From NCBI RefSeq assembly GCF_003047295.1, contig NZ_PZYZ01000013.1, forward strand, positions 1-57,382: a DNA stretch of 57,382 bases, in the 5' to 3' direction. Shown piece by piece: positions 34,320-42,550 of this stretch (position 1 is the stretch's first letter; every line of letters begins with the position of its first letter). The notes below the pieces were generated by a model. It was not told the DNA's origin. It saw nothing but the letters and a program-made list of their open reading frames with translations, and did not search any database. This stretch comes from Nocardioides sediminis. GTDB taxonomy: Bacteria; Actinomycetota; Actinomycetes; Propionibacteriales; Nocardioidaceae. Made by a program: the position numbers and the translations under genes.

Positions 34320-35099
34320 TCAGGCCACGGTGTAGCCACCGTCGACGGCGATGGTTGTTCCGGTGGTGAAGGAGGCCTCGTCCGAAGCCAGGTAGACGAC
34401 GGCACCGACAAGCTCCTCGGCCTCGGCGTAACGCCCCAGTGGCGTCCGGGAGATGAGGGGGTGGTCGGCGGGCAGCGACGCGAGCACCTCAGCGTTGCCG
34501 GGGGTCCTCGTCGCGCCGGGCGCCACCGCGTTGACGCGAACACCGTGCGGCGCCAGCTCGACTGCCATCGAGCGCACCAGCTGTCGGACTGCTCCCTTGG
34601 CCGCGCTGTAGTGCGACAGGTTCGCGGTGCCGAGCTCGGCCGACATGGACGAGATGGCGACGATGCTGCCAGCGCCCTGACCGGCGAAGTGGCGCGCGAA
34701 GGTCGAGCACGTGACGAACGTCGTGGTCACGTTGCGCCTCTGCATCTCCTCCCACCGCGGCAGGGTGAGGTCCAGGAAGGCCGTCCGATCGCCCGCTGCG
34801 CCGCCTGCCGCCGTGACGAGCACATCCACCGGCCCGCGCTCGTCCGTGATCGCAGCGAGGACCCTCTCCACCTGTCCCGGCTCTGCTAGATCGACGCCGT
34901 ATCCGCTCCCGGCGCACTCCGAAGCAGCCCGGATCAGTTCTGCGGTCCCGGCCGCCCCGGCCTCATCGACGTCCAGGCACTCGACCAGGGCGCCCTCGGC
35001 TGCGAGTCCGAGCGCCAGCGCTCGGCCGATGCCGCGTGCCGCACCCGTGACGACGGCATGCCTGCCGCCCATGCGTCCGGTGGATCGGGAGTGCTCCAT
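34320..35099 (-). CDS. SDR-family oxidoreductase
   Basis: A 259-residue SDR: HAVVTGAARGIGRALALGLA, active site HYSAAKGAVRQL and FTTGTTIAVDGGYTV. The ATG at 35099 has GAAAGGG upstream. It heads the SDR-P450-ferredoxin group and is divergent from the TIM-barrel gene at 35190. It may oxidise the alcohol made by the P450. Confidence 0.87.
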   Translation of the reverse strand: MEHSRSTGRMGGRHAVVTGAARGIGRALALGLAAEGALVECLDVDEAGAAGTAELIRAASECAGSGYGVDLAEPGQVERVLAAITDERGPVDVLVTAAGGAAGDRTAFLDLTLPRWEEMQRRNVTTTFVTCSTFARHFAGQGAGSIVAISSMSAELGTANLSHYSAAKGAVRQLVRSMAVELAPHGVRVNAVAPGATRTPGNAEVLASLPADHPLISRTPLGRYAEAEELVGAVVYLASDEASFTTGTTIAVDGGYTVA

Positions 35100-35129
35100 C
35101 AACGCGCCCTTTCTGCAAGTGATATGTAC

Positions 35130-35148
35130 CATAGTCACGATTACTATG
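35130..35148. promoter_or_regulatory. Inverted repeat CATAGT-N7-ACTATG in divergent promoter
   Basis: Six-base perfect arms with a seven-base spacer lie midway between the divergent starts at 35099 and 35190. The arm length and spacing equal those at 18553-18571, though the arm sequences differ. A repressor bound here would cover both promoters. Confidence 0.5.
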
Positions 35149-35189
35149 ATTTACTAGCGCAGCGTGACGACGAGCAGGAGGACGGCAGC

Positions 35190-36053
35190 GTGGGCTCTAT
35201 GACGGTCAGCTCCCGGAGCGGCGATCGACAACCCTTGGTGCTCGCAGCTGGGACTCTCGGCACCTACGACCTGGCTGAGCGCATCGATGCAGCCTCTGCG
35301 GCCGGATTCTCCGGACTAGGCCTCAGGCCTGAGGACTACACGATCGCCCGCGACAACGGATGGTCCGATGCCGACATGAGGTCGCTTCTCGACGATGCGG
35401 GTCTCAGCGTTGTCGAGCTCCAGTCCGTGCACGGCTGGGCCGGCCACGAGGACGAGCGCGCCCGCGGCAGCGAGATCGAACAGGGTTGCTACGCCATCGC
35501 GGACGCCCTCGGGGCCGACTACATGATGGTGAGCAACACGACCCTCGCGTGCGAGTGGGACGAGGCGGTCTCCCGCTTCGGGGGCATCTGCGACCGAGCC
35601 GCCACCCACGGGCTCGGAGTGGCGATCGAGTTCCTCCCCTGGGGACCGGTGCCGGACGCCGCCACGGCGTGGCGCCTGGTTTCGGAGTCAGGGGCGCCGA
35701 ACGCGGGTGTGCTGGTCGACTCGTGGCACCACTTCCGCGGCGCCAGCGACGACGACATGATCCGCAGCATCCCCGCTGACCGGATCATGGCCGTCCAGAT
35801 CGACGACGCCCTGGCCGAGCCGATCGGCTCGCTCTACGACGACACTCGACACCGGCGACTGCCCGCGGGTCACGGCGACCTCGACCTGGTGGGTTTCGTC
35901 CAGCTCCTCGACCAGCATGGAGTCGATGCACCGTGGTCGGTCGAGATCCTCTCCGACGAGCAGCGGGCACTGCCCCCTCTCGAGGGGGCGCGGCTCGCGG
36001 CCGACACGACGTGGGAGCTCCTGGCAGAAGCCCGCTCCGGGATACGTCGATGA
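35190..36053 (+). CDS. Sugar-phosphate isomerase/epimerase-like TIM-barrel protein
   Basis: A 287-residue protein of the xylose-isomerase-like TIM-barrel superfamily: SVVELQSVHGWAG, VAIEFLPWG with a metal-ligand Glu, VLVDSWHHF, and AVQIDDA. These resemble metal-binding residues of the fold. The GTG at 35190 lies eight bases after AGGAGG, which decides the start. In this operon it is followed by a split hydratase, an AhpD-like protein and a thioredoxin reductase, so its substrate is likely not a sugar; actual function unknown. Confidence 0.8.
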   Translation: MGSMTVSSRSGDRQPLVLAAGTLGTYDLAERIDAASAAGFSGLGLRPEDYTIARDNGWSDADMRSLLDDAGLSVVELQSVHGWAGHEDERARGSEIEQGCYAIADALGADYMMVSNTTLACEWDEAVSRFGGICDRAATHGLGVAIEFLPWGPVPDAATAWRLVSESGAPNAGVLVDSWHHFRGASDDDMIRSIPADRIMAVQIDDALAEPIGSLYDDTRHRRLPAGHGDLDLVGFVQLLDQHGVDAPWSVEILSDEQRALPPLEGARLAADTTWELLAEARSGIRR

Positions 36054-36466
36054 CTGCCGCGGAGCCGTTCGCGATGCCGATCGAGCTGGGGAAGGTCCGC
36101 GAGTTCGTGGCCGGCACCTTGGGTGACGTGGCGCGGTGGGAGGAGGAGCCGCGGGTCGTGCCGCCGACGTTCCTGGCGGTTGCTCGCCTCTGGCAACGTG
36201 GCGAGCATCGAGCCGCGCCCCCGGGCGATCCTGCACGGCTCCTGCACGCCGGGCAGCGCTACGTCTTTCACGGTCCGCCACCCGCGCCCGGCGACGAGCT
36301 CACCGGGCGCCAGCGCGTGTCGGACCAGTACACGCGCAATGGCCGCAAGGGCGGCCTGCTGGAGTTCACCGAGCTCACCACGGATTTCCACGACCCGTCC
36401 GGTCGCCTCGTGGCAACGGCCGTGACCACCACTGTCATGACGCAGAACGCCCCGGAGGGCCGATGA
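36050..36466 (+). CDS. FAS1-like dehydratase / MaoC N-terminal-type hotdog protein
   Basis: A 138-residue hotdog-fold protein of the FAS1-like dehydratase type. It has VVPPTFLAVARLW, LLHAGQRYVFHGPP and ending LVATAVTTTVM. These usually pair with a catalytic MaoC-like subunit to form a heterodimeric enoyl-CoA hydratase, as ChsH1-ChsH2 or HadAB do. The next gene is that partner, overlapping by ATGA, and the start overlaps the TIM-barrel stop (ATGA). Confidence 0.82.
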   Translation: MTAAEPFAMPIELGKVREFVAGTLGDVARWEEEPRVVPPTFLAVARLWQRGEHRAAPPGDPARLLHAGQRYVFHGPPPAPGDELTGRQRVSDQYTRNGRKGGLLEFTELTTDFHDPSGRLVATAVTTTVMTQNAPEGR

Positions 36467-36906
36467 CGACCGCAGCCAATATCGACTGGAACCTGGTCGA
36501 GGTGGGACAGCAGCTCGAGCCGCTCGCCGACGGGCCGCTGACCATCAACGACTTCGTTCGCTACCAAGCGGCCTCGGGCGACATGAATCCCATCCATCAT
36601 GACCCGGACTTCGCCACCGCGGCCGGCTTCTCCGGCCCCTTCGCCGTCGGCATGCGACAGGCTGGCGTGCTCGGGACCCACCTCGCCGAGACCTGGGGGC
36701 TGACGTCGGTACGGGAGCTCGACCTACGGTTCCGCAACCAGGCCTGGCCCGGCGACGTGCTCACCTACCGCACCCTTGTCGTGGGCAAGCGGGAGGACGA
36801 CGGACAGCACCTGATCGACCTCGAGCTCGTCGTCGAGCGGCAGGACGGCACGCCGCACATCACCGGGACCGCCGTCATCGCCCTGACCCAGGAGGTCGGT
36901 CGATGA
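36463..36906 (+). CDS. MaoC-like enoyl-CoA hydratase, catalytic subunit
   Basis: A 147-residue R-hydratase-type hotdog protein. YQAASGDMNPIHHDPDFA contains the catalytic Asp and His of the MaoC hydratase motif. It forms the second half of a split hydratase with the preceding gene. It provides a non-crotonase way to hydrate bulky enoyl-CoAs, common in steroid and polycyclic degradation. ATGA overlap on both sides. Confidence 0.87.
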   Translation: MTTAANIDWNLVEVGQQLEPLADGPLTINDFVRYQAASGDMNPIHHDPDFATAAGFSGPFAVGMRQAGVLGTHLAETWGLTSVRELDLRFRNQAWPGDVLTYRTLVVGKREDDGQHLIDLELVVERQDGTPHITGTAVIALTQEVGR

Positions 36907-37466
36907 GCCGGGTCCGGCCGGTGTCACATGAGCAGGCCGCCGCCATCTTCGGTCCGGACGCCCCGGTGCGGCAGCGGGTCTACGCCCAAGCGCCGCTGAT
37001 GGCGGCGGCCTATCGCGAATTCGCCCGAGCGCTCGAGGCATCGACGACCGTGGATGGCCGTGTCGTCGAGCTCGTCCGACTCCGCATCGCCTTCCACAAC
37101 CAGTGCCGAAGCTGCATGTCGCTGCGCTACTGCGTGGACGGCGCCGAGGGTGGCCTGGACCAGGAGACCGTCTGCTCGCTGGAACAGCCCTATGAGGCAC
37201 CCAACATCACCCGCGCCGAACGCGCGGCCCTGTCCTATGCCGACCGCATGGCGACCGACCACCTCTCGGTCGACGACGCACTGCTCGACGAGCTGCACCT
37301 CCACTTCACCGAGCAGGAGGTCGTGGAGCTGTGCTTCCGTGTCGCGGTCTTCATCGGTTTCGGCCGGACCATAGCCGCGCTCGACCTGGTCGACGACCTC
37401 CCCGACGAGTACCTGACCACCGGTTCGCTGGCTCCGTGGAGCGTGCCCCCCGCCCAGCTCATCTGA
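36903..37466 (+). CDS. Carboxymuconolactone-decarboxylase/AhpD-like protein
   Basis: A 187-residue all-helical CMD-family protein. The AhpD-type motif is VELVRLRIAFHNQCRSCMSL, with redox Cys C68 and C71 and the upstream Glu E56; the His four residues after the second Cys in AhpD is Arg here. A thiol-based peroxidase-adaptor or a related redox function is possible, supported by the thioredoxin reductase that follows 21 bases later. ATGA overlap with the hydratase. Confidence 0.82.
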   Translation: MSRVRPVSHEQAAAIFGPDAPVRQRVYAQAPLMAAAYREFARALEASTTVDGRVVELVRLRIAFHNQCRSCMSLRYCVDGAEGGLDQETVCSLEQPYEAPNITRAERAALSYADRMATDHLSVDDALLDELHLHFTEQEVVELCFRVAVFIGFGRTIAALDLVDDLPDEYLTTGSLAPWSVPPAQLI

Positions 37467-37487
37467 TCTCGAGGAGCCCCGTACCCC

Positions 37488-38465
37488 ATGACCGACGTCC
37501 GCAACGTGATCGTCATCGGATCGGGCCCGGCGGGCTACACGGCCGCGGTCTACGCCGCGCGTGCCGCCCTCGAGCCGCTGGTCTTCGAGGGTTCGGTCAC
37601 CGCCGGCGGTGCCCTGATGAACACCACCGAGGTGGAGAACTTCCCCGGCTTCCGCGACGACATCATGGGCCCGGCGCTGATGGACGAGATGCGCGCCCAG
37701 GCCGAGCGCTTCGGCGCCGAGCTGGTCGCCGACGACGTGGTCGAGGTCGACCTCACCGGCGACGTCAAGGTCGTGAAGACCGCCACCGACACCTACACCG
37801 CGCGCTCGGTGGTCCTCGCGACCGGCTCGGGCTACCGCAAGCTCGGCCTCCCCCGCGAGGAGGAGCTCTCCGGCCGCGGCGTCTCCTGGTGCGCCACCTG
37901 CGACGGCTTCTTCTTCCGCGAGCAGGCCATCGCCGTCGTGGGCGGCGGCGACTCCGCGGTCGAGGAGGCCACCTTCCTGACCCGCTTCGCCTCGAAGGTC
38001 TACCTGATCCACCGTCGCGGCGAGCTGCGCGCCTCCAAGATCATGCAGGAGCGGGCGTTCGCCGACCCCAAGCTCGAGATCGTGTGGAACTCCGAGGTCG
38101 CCGCGATCAACGGCGCCGACAAGCTCGAGTCCATCACCCTGCGCGACACCACCAACGGCCAGGAGCGCGACCTCGAGGTCACCGGCCTGTTCATCGCCAT
38201 CGGCCACGACCCCCGCTCCGAGCTCCTGACCGGCCAGGTCGACCTCGACGACGACGGCTACGTCCTCGTCCACCAGCCCTCCACCCGGACCAACCTCCCC
38301 GGCGTGTTCGCGGCCGGCGACCTCGTCGACCACCACTACCGCCAGGCGATCACCGCAGCCGGCACCGGCTGCGCCGCGGCCCTCGACGCCGAGCGCTACA
38401 TCGCCCACCTCACGCCGCCGCCCGAGCAGTCCCAGCCCGTCGACGCGATCTTGACTGCGCCGTAG
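37488..38465 (+). CDS. trxB: Thioredoxin-disulfide reductase (TrxB family)
   Basis: A 325-residue TrxR of normal length: VIVIGSGPAGYTAAVYAA (FAD), redox C135-A-T-C138 in GVSWCATCDGFFF, NADPH motif VVGGGDSAVEEATF with HRRGELRAS, and FAAGDLVDHHYRQA. It looks fully functional. It is not beside a thioredoxin gene but follows an AhpD-like protein, so it may be a pathway-dedicated paralogue or the housekeeping enzyme drawn into the island. Its 3-prime end overlaps the convergent GntR gene by 70 bases. Confidence 0.88.
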   Translation: MTDVRNVIVIGSGPAGYTAAVYAARAALEPLVFEGSVTAGGALMNTTEVENFPGFRDDIMGPALMDEMRAQAERFGAELVADDVVEVDLTGDVKVVKTATDTYTARSVVLATGSGYRKLGLPREEELSGRGVSWCATCDGFFFREQAIAVVGGGDSAVEEATFLTRFASKVYLIHRRGELRASKIMQERAFADPKLEIVWNSEVAAINGADKLESITLRDTTNGQERDLEVTGLFIAIGHDPRSELLTGQVDLDDDGYVLVHQPSTRTNLPGVFAAGDLVDHHYRQAITAAGTGCAAALDAERYIAHLTPPPEQSQPVDAILTAP

Positions 38466-39181
38466 TTCGACTCCGTGTAGACGCGGTACGAGTCCAGGTG
38501 CGCAGCCATGCGGGCGCGCGCAGCCGGCCCGTCGCCGCGACGGACGGCTTCGAGGATGAGCTCGTGGTCGAGGAGCAGCTGGCCAGCGGCGTCGCGGGAG
38601 TACGAGATGCCCAGACCGCTGGCGCCGGTGAGCCCGTCGAACGTGCGGCCGATGGAGGCGAGCAGGAGATTGCCGCTCGCACGGCCGAGGAGGTCGTGGA
38701 AGTTGCGCGCACTCCACATCACCGCCTGCGGGTCGCTCACGCCCAGGCGCAGCTCGTCGACATTCGCCTCGAGCGCCGCGACCTCCGGTGCGGTCACCCG
38801 CGAGGCCGCACGACAGGCGAGGACCGGCTCGATCGCGACCCGGGCGGCAGCGATGTCCGCGAGCGTGGCTCCGCGCCCTTGGAGCAGAAGTTGTATCTGG
38901 CCCCCGAAGCCCTGCTCATCAGGGAGGCTGACCACCGGTCCCCCGTTGCGGCCCCGCCGCAGCTCGACCACACCCTGCGACTCAAGGATGCGCATCGCCT
39001 CCCGTACCGTTGCCCGCGCGACGCCGTGCTGGTCGCGCAGCTCCTGCTCGGTCGGGAGCGAGTGCCCCGGCCGCAGCCCCTCGGCGCCGATCAGCCGGAC
39101 GACGGCACGGACGACGCGGAGCGCGGCCTTGTCCGGGAAGTCCGGTGTCGCCGAGCGGTCACCGCGCCACCCACCGCTCAT
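38396..39181 (-). CDS. FadR-subfamily GntR transcriptional regulator
   Basis: A 261-residue regulator. Winged helix SLPTEQELRDQHGVARATV followed by REAMRILESQG, then an FCD helical domain with SARNFHDLL, LLDHELIL and MAAHLDSY. The ATG at 39181 overlaps the hydratase stop (ATGA), so it is the last gene of the AtuA-hydratase operon and is a good candidate for its ligand-sensing repressor. The last ~23 residues are read antisense to the end of the thioredoxin reductase gene. Confidence 0.88.
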   Translation of the reverse strand: MSGGWRGDRSATPDFPDKAALRVVRAVVRLIGAEGLRPGHSLPTEQELRDQHGVARATVREAMRILESQGVVELRRGRNGGPVVSLPDEQGFGGQIQLLLQGRGATLADIAAARVAIEPVLACRAASRVTAPEVAALEANVDELRLGVSDPQAVMWSARNFHDLLGRASGNLLLASIGRTFDGLTGASGLGISYSRDAAGQLLLDHELILEAVRRGDGPAARARMAAHLDSYRVYTESNYGAVKIASTGWDCSGGGVRWAM

Positions 39182-39987
39182 CCGTCGCTCTGCGGGACCC
39201 AGCTGGGCGAGCGTCGCCCGAGAAAGGCATCGGCCCCCTCTTGCAGGTCCTCGCCGAGGTGGAACGGCAGGACGAGGAACTGCGCCGCGTCGAGCGCCTG
39301 GTCCGCGGTCAGCTCGGAGAGGAGACCGAAGGTACGGCGACCGAGCGCAATTGCCCCGGGGGCCGCGTTCTCGAACCACCCGGCATAGGTCCGGACAGCC
39401 TCGACGAGGTCCTCCCGGTCGTCGACGACCTTGTTGACAAAGCCCACCCTCTCCGCCGCCTCCGCGGAAAGGGGGCGACCGGTCATCATCAGGTCGAGGA
39501 GGACCTTGCGGGGCAGAGCCCGGCAGAGGTGCGCGACGATGATCATGGGAAAGATGCCGACACGGACCTCGGGCATCGCGAAAGTCGCCGAACGCTGGGC
39601 GATCAGCACGTCGCACATCCCGGCCAGGCCCATGCCACCGGCGAAGGCGGGCCCGTTGACGGCGGCGACCACGGGCTTCTCCGCCCGGAGCATCCGGCGG
39701 TGCAGATCGACGATGGACGCTGGCCACTCGAAAGCCTCGCGCGGCGGCAGTAAGCTAAATGCCCCCATCTGCCGGAGGTCGCCGCCCGCGCAGAACGCCT
39801 CACCCTCGCCGATCACGGCGAGCATGCGGACGCGGTCGTCGGCGAAGTGTTGCTCGAAGGCCGCCAGGAGTGCGTCGGCGGTCTCGCGGTCGAGGGGGTT
39901 GCGGCGGTCGGCCTGGGTGAGTCGCACCCAACCGATCACACCCTCGACGTTCGTCTCGACCGGGCGCGCGGCCTCCTCGCCGGCCAC
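39178..39987 (-). CDS. Enoyl-CoA hydratase/isomerase family protein
   Basis: A 269-residue crotonase-family protein clearly paralogous to 2251-3051: AFCAGGDLRQM, NGPAFAGGMGLAGMCD, FAMPEVRVGIFPMIIVAHL and PSWVP at the end correspond. As there, the first Glu of classical hydratases is missing and the Glu of MPEVRVG is present. The start is a GTG at 39987, one base after the AtuA-like stop, with no strong RBS, which suggests translational coupling. In the classical Atu pathway AtuE is also a crotonase, so an analogous step is possible. Confidence 0.85.
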   Translation of the reverse strand: MAGEEAARPVETNVEGVIGWVRLTQADRRNPLDRETADALLAAFEQHFADDRVRMLAVIGEGEAFCAGGDLRQMGAFSLLPPREAFEWPASIVDLHRRMLRAEKPVVAAVNGPAFAGGMGLAGMCDVLIAQRSATFAMPEVRVGIFPMIIVAHLCRALPRKVLLDLMMTGRPLSAEAAERVGFVNKVVDDREDLVEAVRTYAGWFENAAPGAIALGRRTFGLLSELTADQALDAAQFLVLPFHLGEDLQEGADAFLGRRSPSWVPQSDG

Positions 39988-39988
39988 G

Positions 39989-40309
39989 TCAGTCGTCCGC
40001 GGGCACCGGCATGCGGAGCAGCCAGGCGTACATCGTCTTGCCCAGGTGGTCCGAGCGCAGCGACCGCGTGCCGCCACCGTCGAGCGCGCCCTGCATGACG
40101 AAGTTCAGCGCCCGGATGTGGGGCATCTCGTAGCGCCTGACCTCGCCCTGCACGAGGGAGCCGAAGTGCTCCTTCACGCGCTCCTCGGTGAGGTGGCGCC
40201 GCAGCCTGTCGAAGCCCTCGTCGTCCCAGGCGACGAGACCGACGTTGCACACGTCGCCCTTGTCGCCCGAACGACCGTGGGCCAGGTCGTGGACCTTCTG
40301 CTCACTCAC
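39989..40309 (-). CDS. AtuA C-terminal-like ferredoxin-fold protein
   Basis: A 106-residue protein matching the C-terminal domain of the acyclic-terpene-utilisation protein AtuA: VHDLAHGRSGDKGDVCNVGL, then NFVMQGALDGGGTRSLRSD. In many AtuA proteins this is fused to the larger domain; here it is a separate gene overlapping the large one by eight bases, so the two probably form a complex. Biochemical function of AtuA is not established. Confidence 0.83.
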   Translation of the reverse strand: MSEQKVHDLAHGRSGDKGDVCNVGLVAWDDEGFDRLRRHLTEERVKEHFGSLVQGEVRRYEMPHIRALNFVMQGALDGGGTRSLRSDHLGKTMYAWLLRMPVPADD

Positions 40310-41669
40310 CAGCGACCTCCATCAGCTCGACCTCCTGGGTGATCAGCTCGCGCGGGATGAGGCAGGGCCACAGCGCGTAGAGCTCTTTCAGCGGCGGGCG
40401 GGTCCCGATCCCGGCGACGCCGGCGGGCCCGTTGTTGTAGAGCGGGACGCTCTGCGTGAAGATCTTGGCCGCCTCGGACGCCGACTGGCAGCGTGCGGCG
40501 TACCGGACGACGATCTCGTCCAGGTCGGCGTCGACCGGCTCGGGGATCCGGTCACCGAACATCGAGTTGATGCCGATGTACTCGACCCTGTCGTCGTCGA
40601 ACTGGAAGTCGGCACGCTTGAGGCGCTCGCGCAGGAACTCGAGCCCACGCTGCGCCTTGTCGTAGGCATCCGGCCAGGTGTAGGTGAACTGGACCTCGCC
40701 GACGAAGCCCGCGCGGTAGCCGATGTTGACCTTCAGCATCTCGGGCGCCTCTCGGCCGGTGACGCCGCCCAGCTCGACGCGGTCCTCGCCGACCTCGGTC
40801 AGCGTGATCTGCGTGAAGTCTCCAGTCACGTCGGCCGTCAGGTAGGTGCCGGGGTCGTGGATCTCGTAGACCATCTGCTCGCTGACGGTGGCGACGGTGA
40901 CCGCGCCGCCGGTGCCGTCGGGCTTGGTGATCACGACGCTGCCGTCCTCGGAGACCTCGGCGATCGGGTAGCCCATCGCCTCCATCCCCTCGATGTCGCG
41001 CCAGCCCCCGTCGAGCAGTCCACCGGTCGCCTGGCCGCCGCACTCGGCGGCATGCGCCGCTGCAGCGGCGATGCCGATGCGGTGCCAGTCATCGGGAGCC
41101 CAGCCGAGCTCGTGCACCAACGGGCCGATGTAGAGCGCCACGTCAGTGACGCGACCGCAGATCACCACGTCCGCGCCGGCCTCCAGTGCTTCCACGATCC
41201 CCTCGGCGCCCGTGTAGACGTTGGCGTGGGTGAGGCGCTCGCGCACGTCGGCCAGCGGCCGGCCGGTCTCCATGTTCGCGAAGGGGACCCCCGCGTCCAT
41301 GAGATCGTCGATGCGGTGCAGGATGTCATCGCCGGTGACGACGGCGATCTTCACCGTGACCCCCAGCTCACGGGCGATAGCGGCAACCGCCTCGCCGCAC
41401 GAGCGCGGGTTCGCGCCGCCGGCGTTGGTGACGATCTTGATGCCCTTCTCGGTCGCGGTCGGGAGCACCGCGCGCATGAGGTCCAGGACGTCGCGGGTGT
41501 AGCCGCGCGACGGATCCTTGGCCCGCTGCTTGCCCAGGATGGACATCGTCAGCTCCGCGAGGTGGTCACAACAGAGGTAGTCGATCTGACCTCGCTCGAC
41601 CAGCTCGACCGCTGCTCGGATGTTGTCACCCCAGAACGCCATGCCGGCGCCGAGTCGAACGGTTTTCAC
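40302..41669 (-). CDS. AtuA-family (DUF1446) protein, large domain
   Basis: A 455-residue protein of the DUF1446/AtuA family: RLGAGMAFWGDNIRAAVEL, YLCCDHLAELTM, GGANPRSCGEAVAAIA, ICGRVTDVALYIGP, and HAAECGGQATGG. AtuA is needed for citronellol/geraniol use in Pseudomonas but its reaction is unknown. I chose GTG at 41669 because AGGAC lies at usable distance; a GTG at 41675 is too close. It is first in a four-gene operon with its small partner, a crotonase and a GntR. No geranyl-CoA carboxylase is in the window. Confidence 0.84.
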   Translation of the reverse strand: MKTVRLGAGMAFWGDNIRAAVELVERGQIDYLCCDHLAELTMSILGKQRAKDPSRGYTRDVLDLMRAVLPTATEKGIKIVTNAGGANPRSCGEAVAAIARELGVTVKIAVVTGDDILHRIDDLMDAGVPFANMETGRPLADVRERLTHANVYTGAEGIVEALEAGADVVICGRVTDVALYIGPLVHELGWAPDDWHRIGIAAAAAHAAECGGQATGGLLDGGWRDIEGMEAMGYPIAEVSEDGSVVITKPDGTGGAVTVATVSEQMVYEIHDPGTYLTADVTGDFTQITLTEVGEDRVELGGVTGREAPEMLKVNIGYRAGFVGEVQFTYTWPDAYDKAQRGLEFLRERLKRADFQFDDDRVEYIGINSMFGDRIPEPVDADLDEIVVRYAARCQSASEAAKIFTQSVPLYNNGPAGVAGIGTRPPLKELYALWPCLIPRELITQEVELMEVAGE

Positions 41670-41682
41670 GATCACGTCCTAT

Positions 41683-41705
41683 CTATGCATATCGTTCGTA
41701 TGAAC
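41683..41705 (-). promoter_or_regulatory. Shared AT-rich operator/promoter element upstream of AtuA
   Basis: The plus-strand segment contains TATGCATATCGTTCG. It matches 14/16 with 1024-1039, 18/22 with 18554-18575 and 16/20 (41679-41698) with 55081-55100, counted by eye. It is within 15-35 bases of the AtuA start, so it overlaps the promoter. It is the best representative of a family of elements in front of four operons. Confidence 0.5.
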
Positions 41706-41768
41706 ACTGTACGCGACCACCAGCCCTGGGAGGTACCTGGCACCTGACCGTCCCGGTGCGCGGACACG

Positions 41769-42533
41769 TCAGGGCTGACCGCCATCCACCTGGAGCACCG
41801 CTCCGGTGGTGTAGCTCGACAGATCGGAAGCGAGGTAGAGGGCTGCGCCCACGATCTCGTCTGGCTGCCCACCGCGACCCAGGGCGAAGGTCTCCGCACG
41901 GCGCGCGAACACCTCGGCGTCCCACGACTGACTGACGTCGGTGAGGAAGGTGCCGGCCATGATGGCGTTGACCCGCACGGCCGGCCCGTACGCGTGGGCA
42001 AATCCGACCGTCATCGCGTTGAGCCCGGCCTTGGCAGCGGAGTAAGGGATGATGTGGGGCCGCGGTCGTACGGCTCCCATGCTGGAGATGTTGATGATCG
42101 ACCCGTGCCCGCGCTTCGCCATCGCCTCGCCGACCAGCGCGGTCAGCCGGAACGGGCCGCGAAGATTGACCGCGACGACCTTGTCGAAGAGCGCCTCAGA
42201 GACGTCGGTGACGGAGTCGTAGAGGGGCGACATCCCGGCGTTGTTCACCAGCACGTCGATCGGTCCCACGCGCGACTCGACGTCGAGCACGAGCGTCTCG
42301 CTCTCGCCCCACTCGCCGGCGTGGTACCTGGCGGCGTACGCCTCGCGCCCGGTTTCCTGCTCGAGCTCCACCGCCGCGACCTCGCACGACTCGACATCGC
42401 GGCTCGCCACAACCACCGTCGCGCCAGCCGCGGCGAACCCACTGGCCATCGCCCGACCGAGACCTCGACTCCCGCCCGTGATGACGACGACGCGCCCCTC
42501 GAGCCCAAAGCCTGGTGCCTGCTGCATCGACAC
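41769..42533 (-). CDS. SDR-family oxidoreductase
   Basis: A 254-residue SDR: VVVITGGSRGLGRAMASGFA, active site YSAAKAGLNAM, and TTGAVLQVDGGQP at the end. The GTG at 42533 has GGAGAGGG upstream; an ATG two codons later is equally possible. It trails the Liv-type transporter genes by 17 bases, so it is probably co-transcribed with import of its substrate or precursor. Confidence 0.85.
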   Translation of the reverse strand: MSMQQAPGFGLEGRVVVITGGSRGLGRAMASGFAAAGATVVVASRDVESCEVAAVELEQETGREAYAARYHAGEWGESETLVLDVESRVGPIDVLVNNAGMSPLYDSVTDVSEALFDKVVAVNLRGPFRLTALVGEAMAKRGHGSIINISSMGAVRPRPHIIPYSAAKAGLNAMTVGFAHAYGPAVRVNAIMAGTFLTDVSQSWDAEVFARRAETFALGRGGQPDEIVGAALYLASDLSSYTTGAVLQVDGGQP

Positions 42534-42550
42534 GGTTCCCTCTCCGTATG

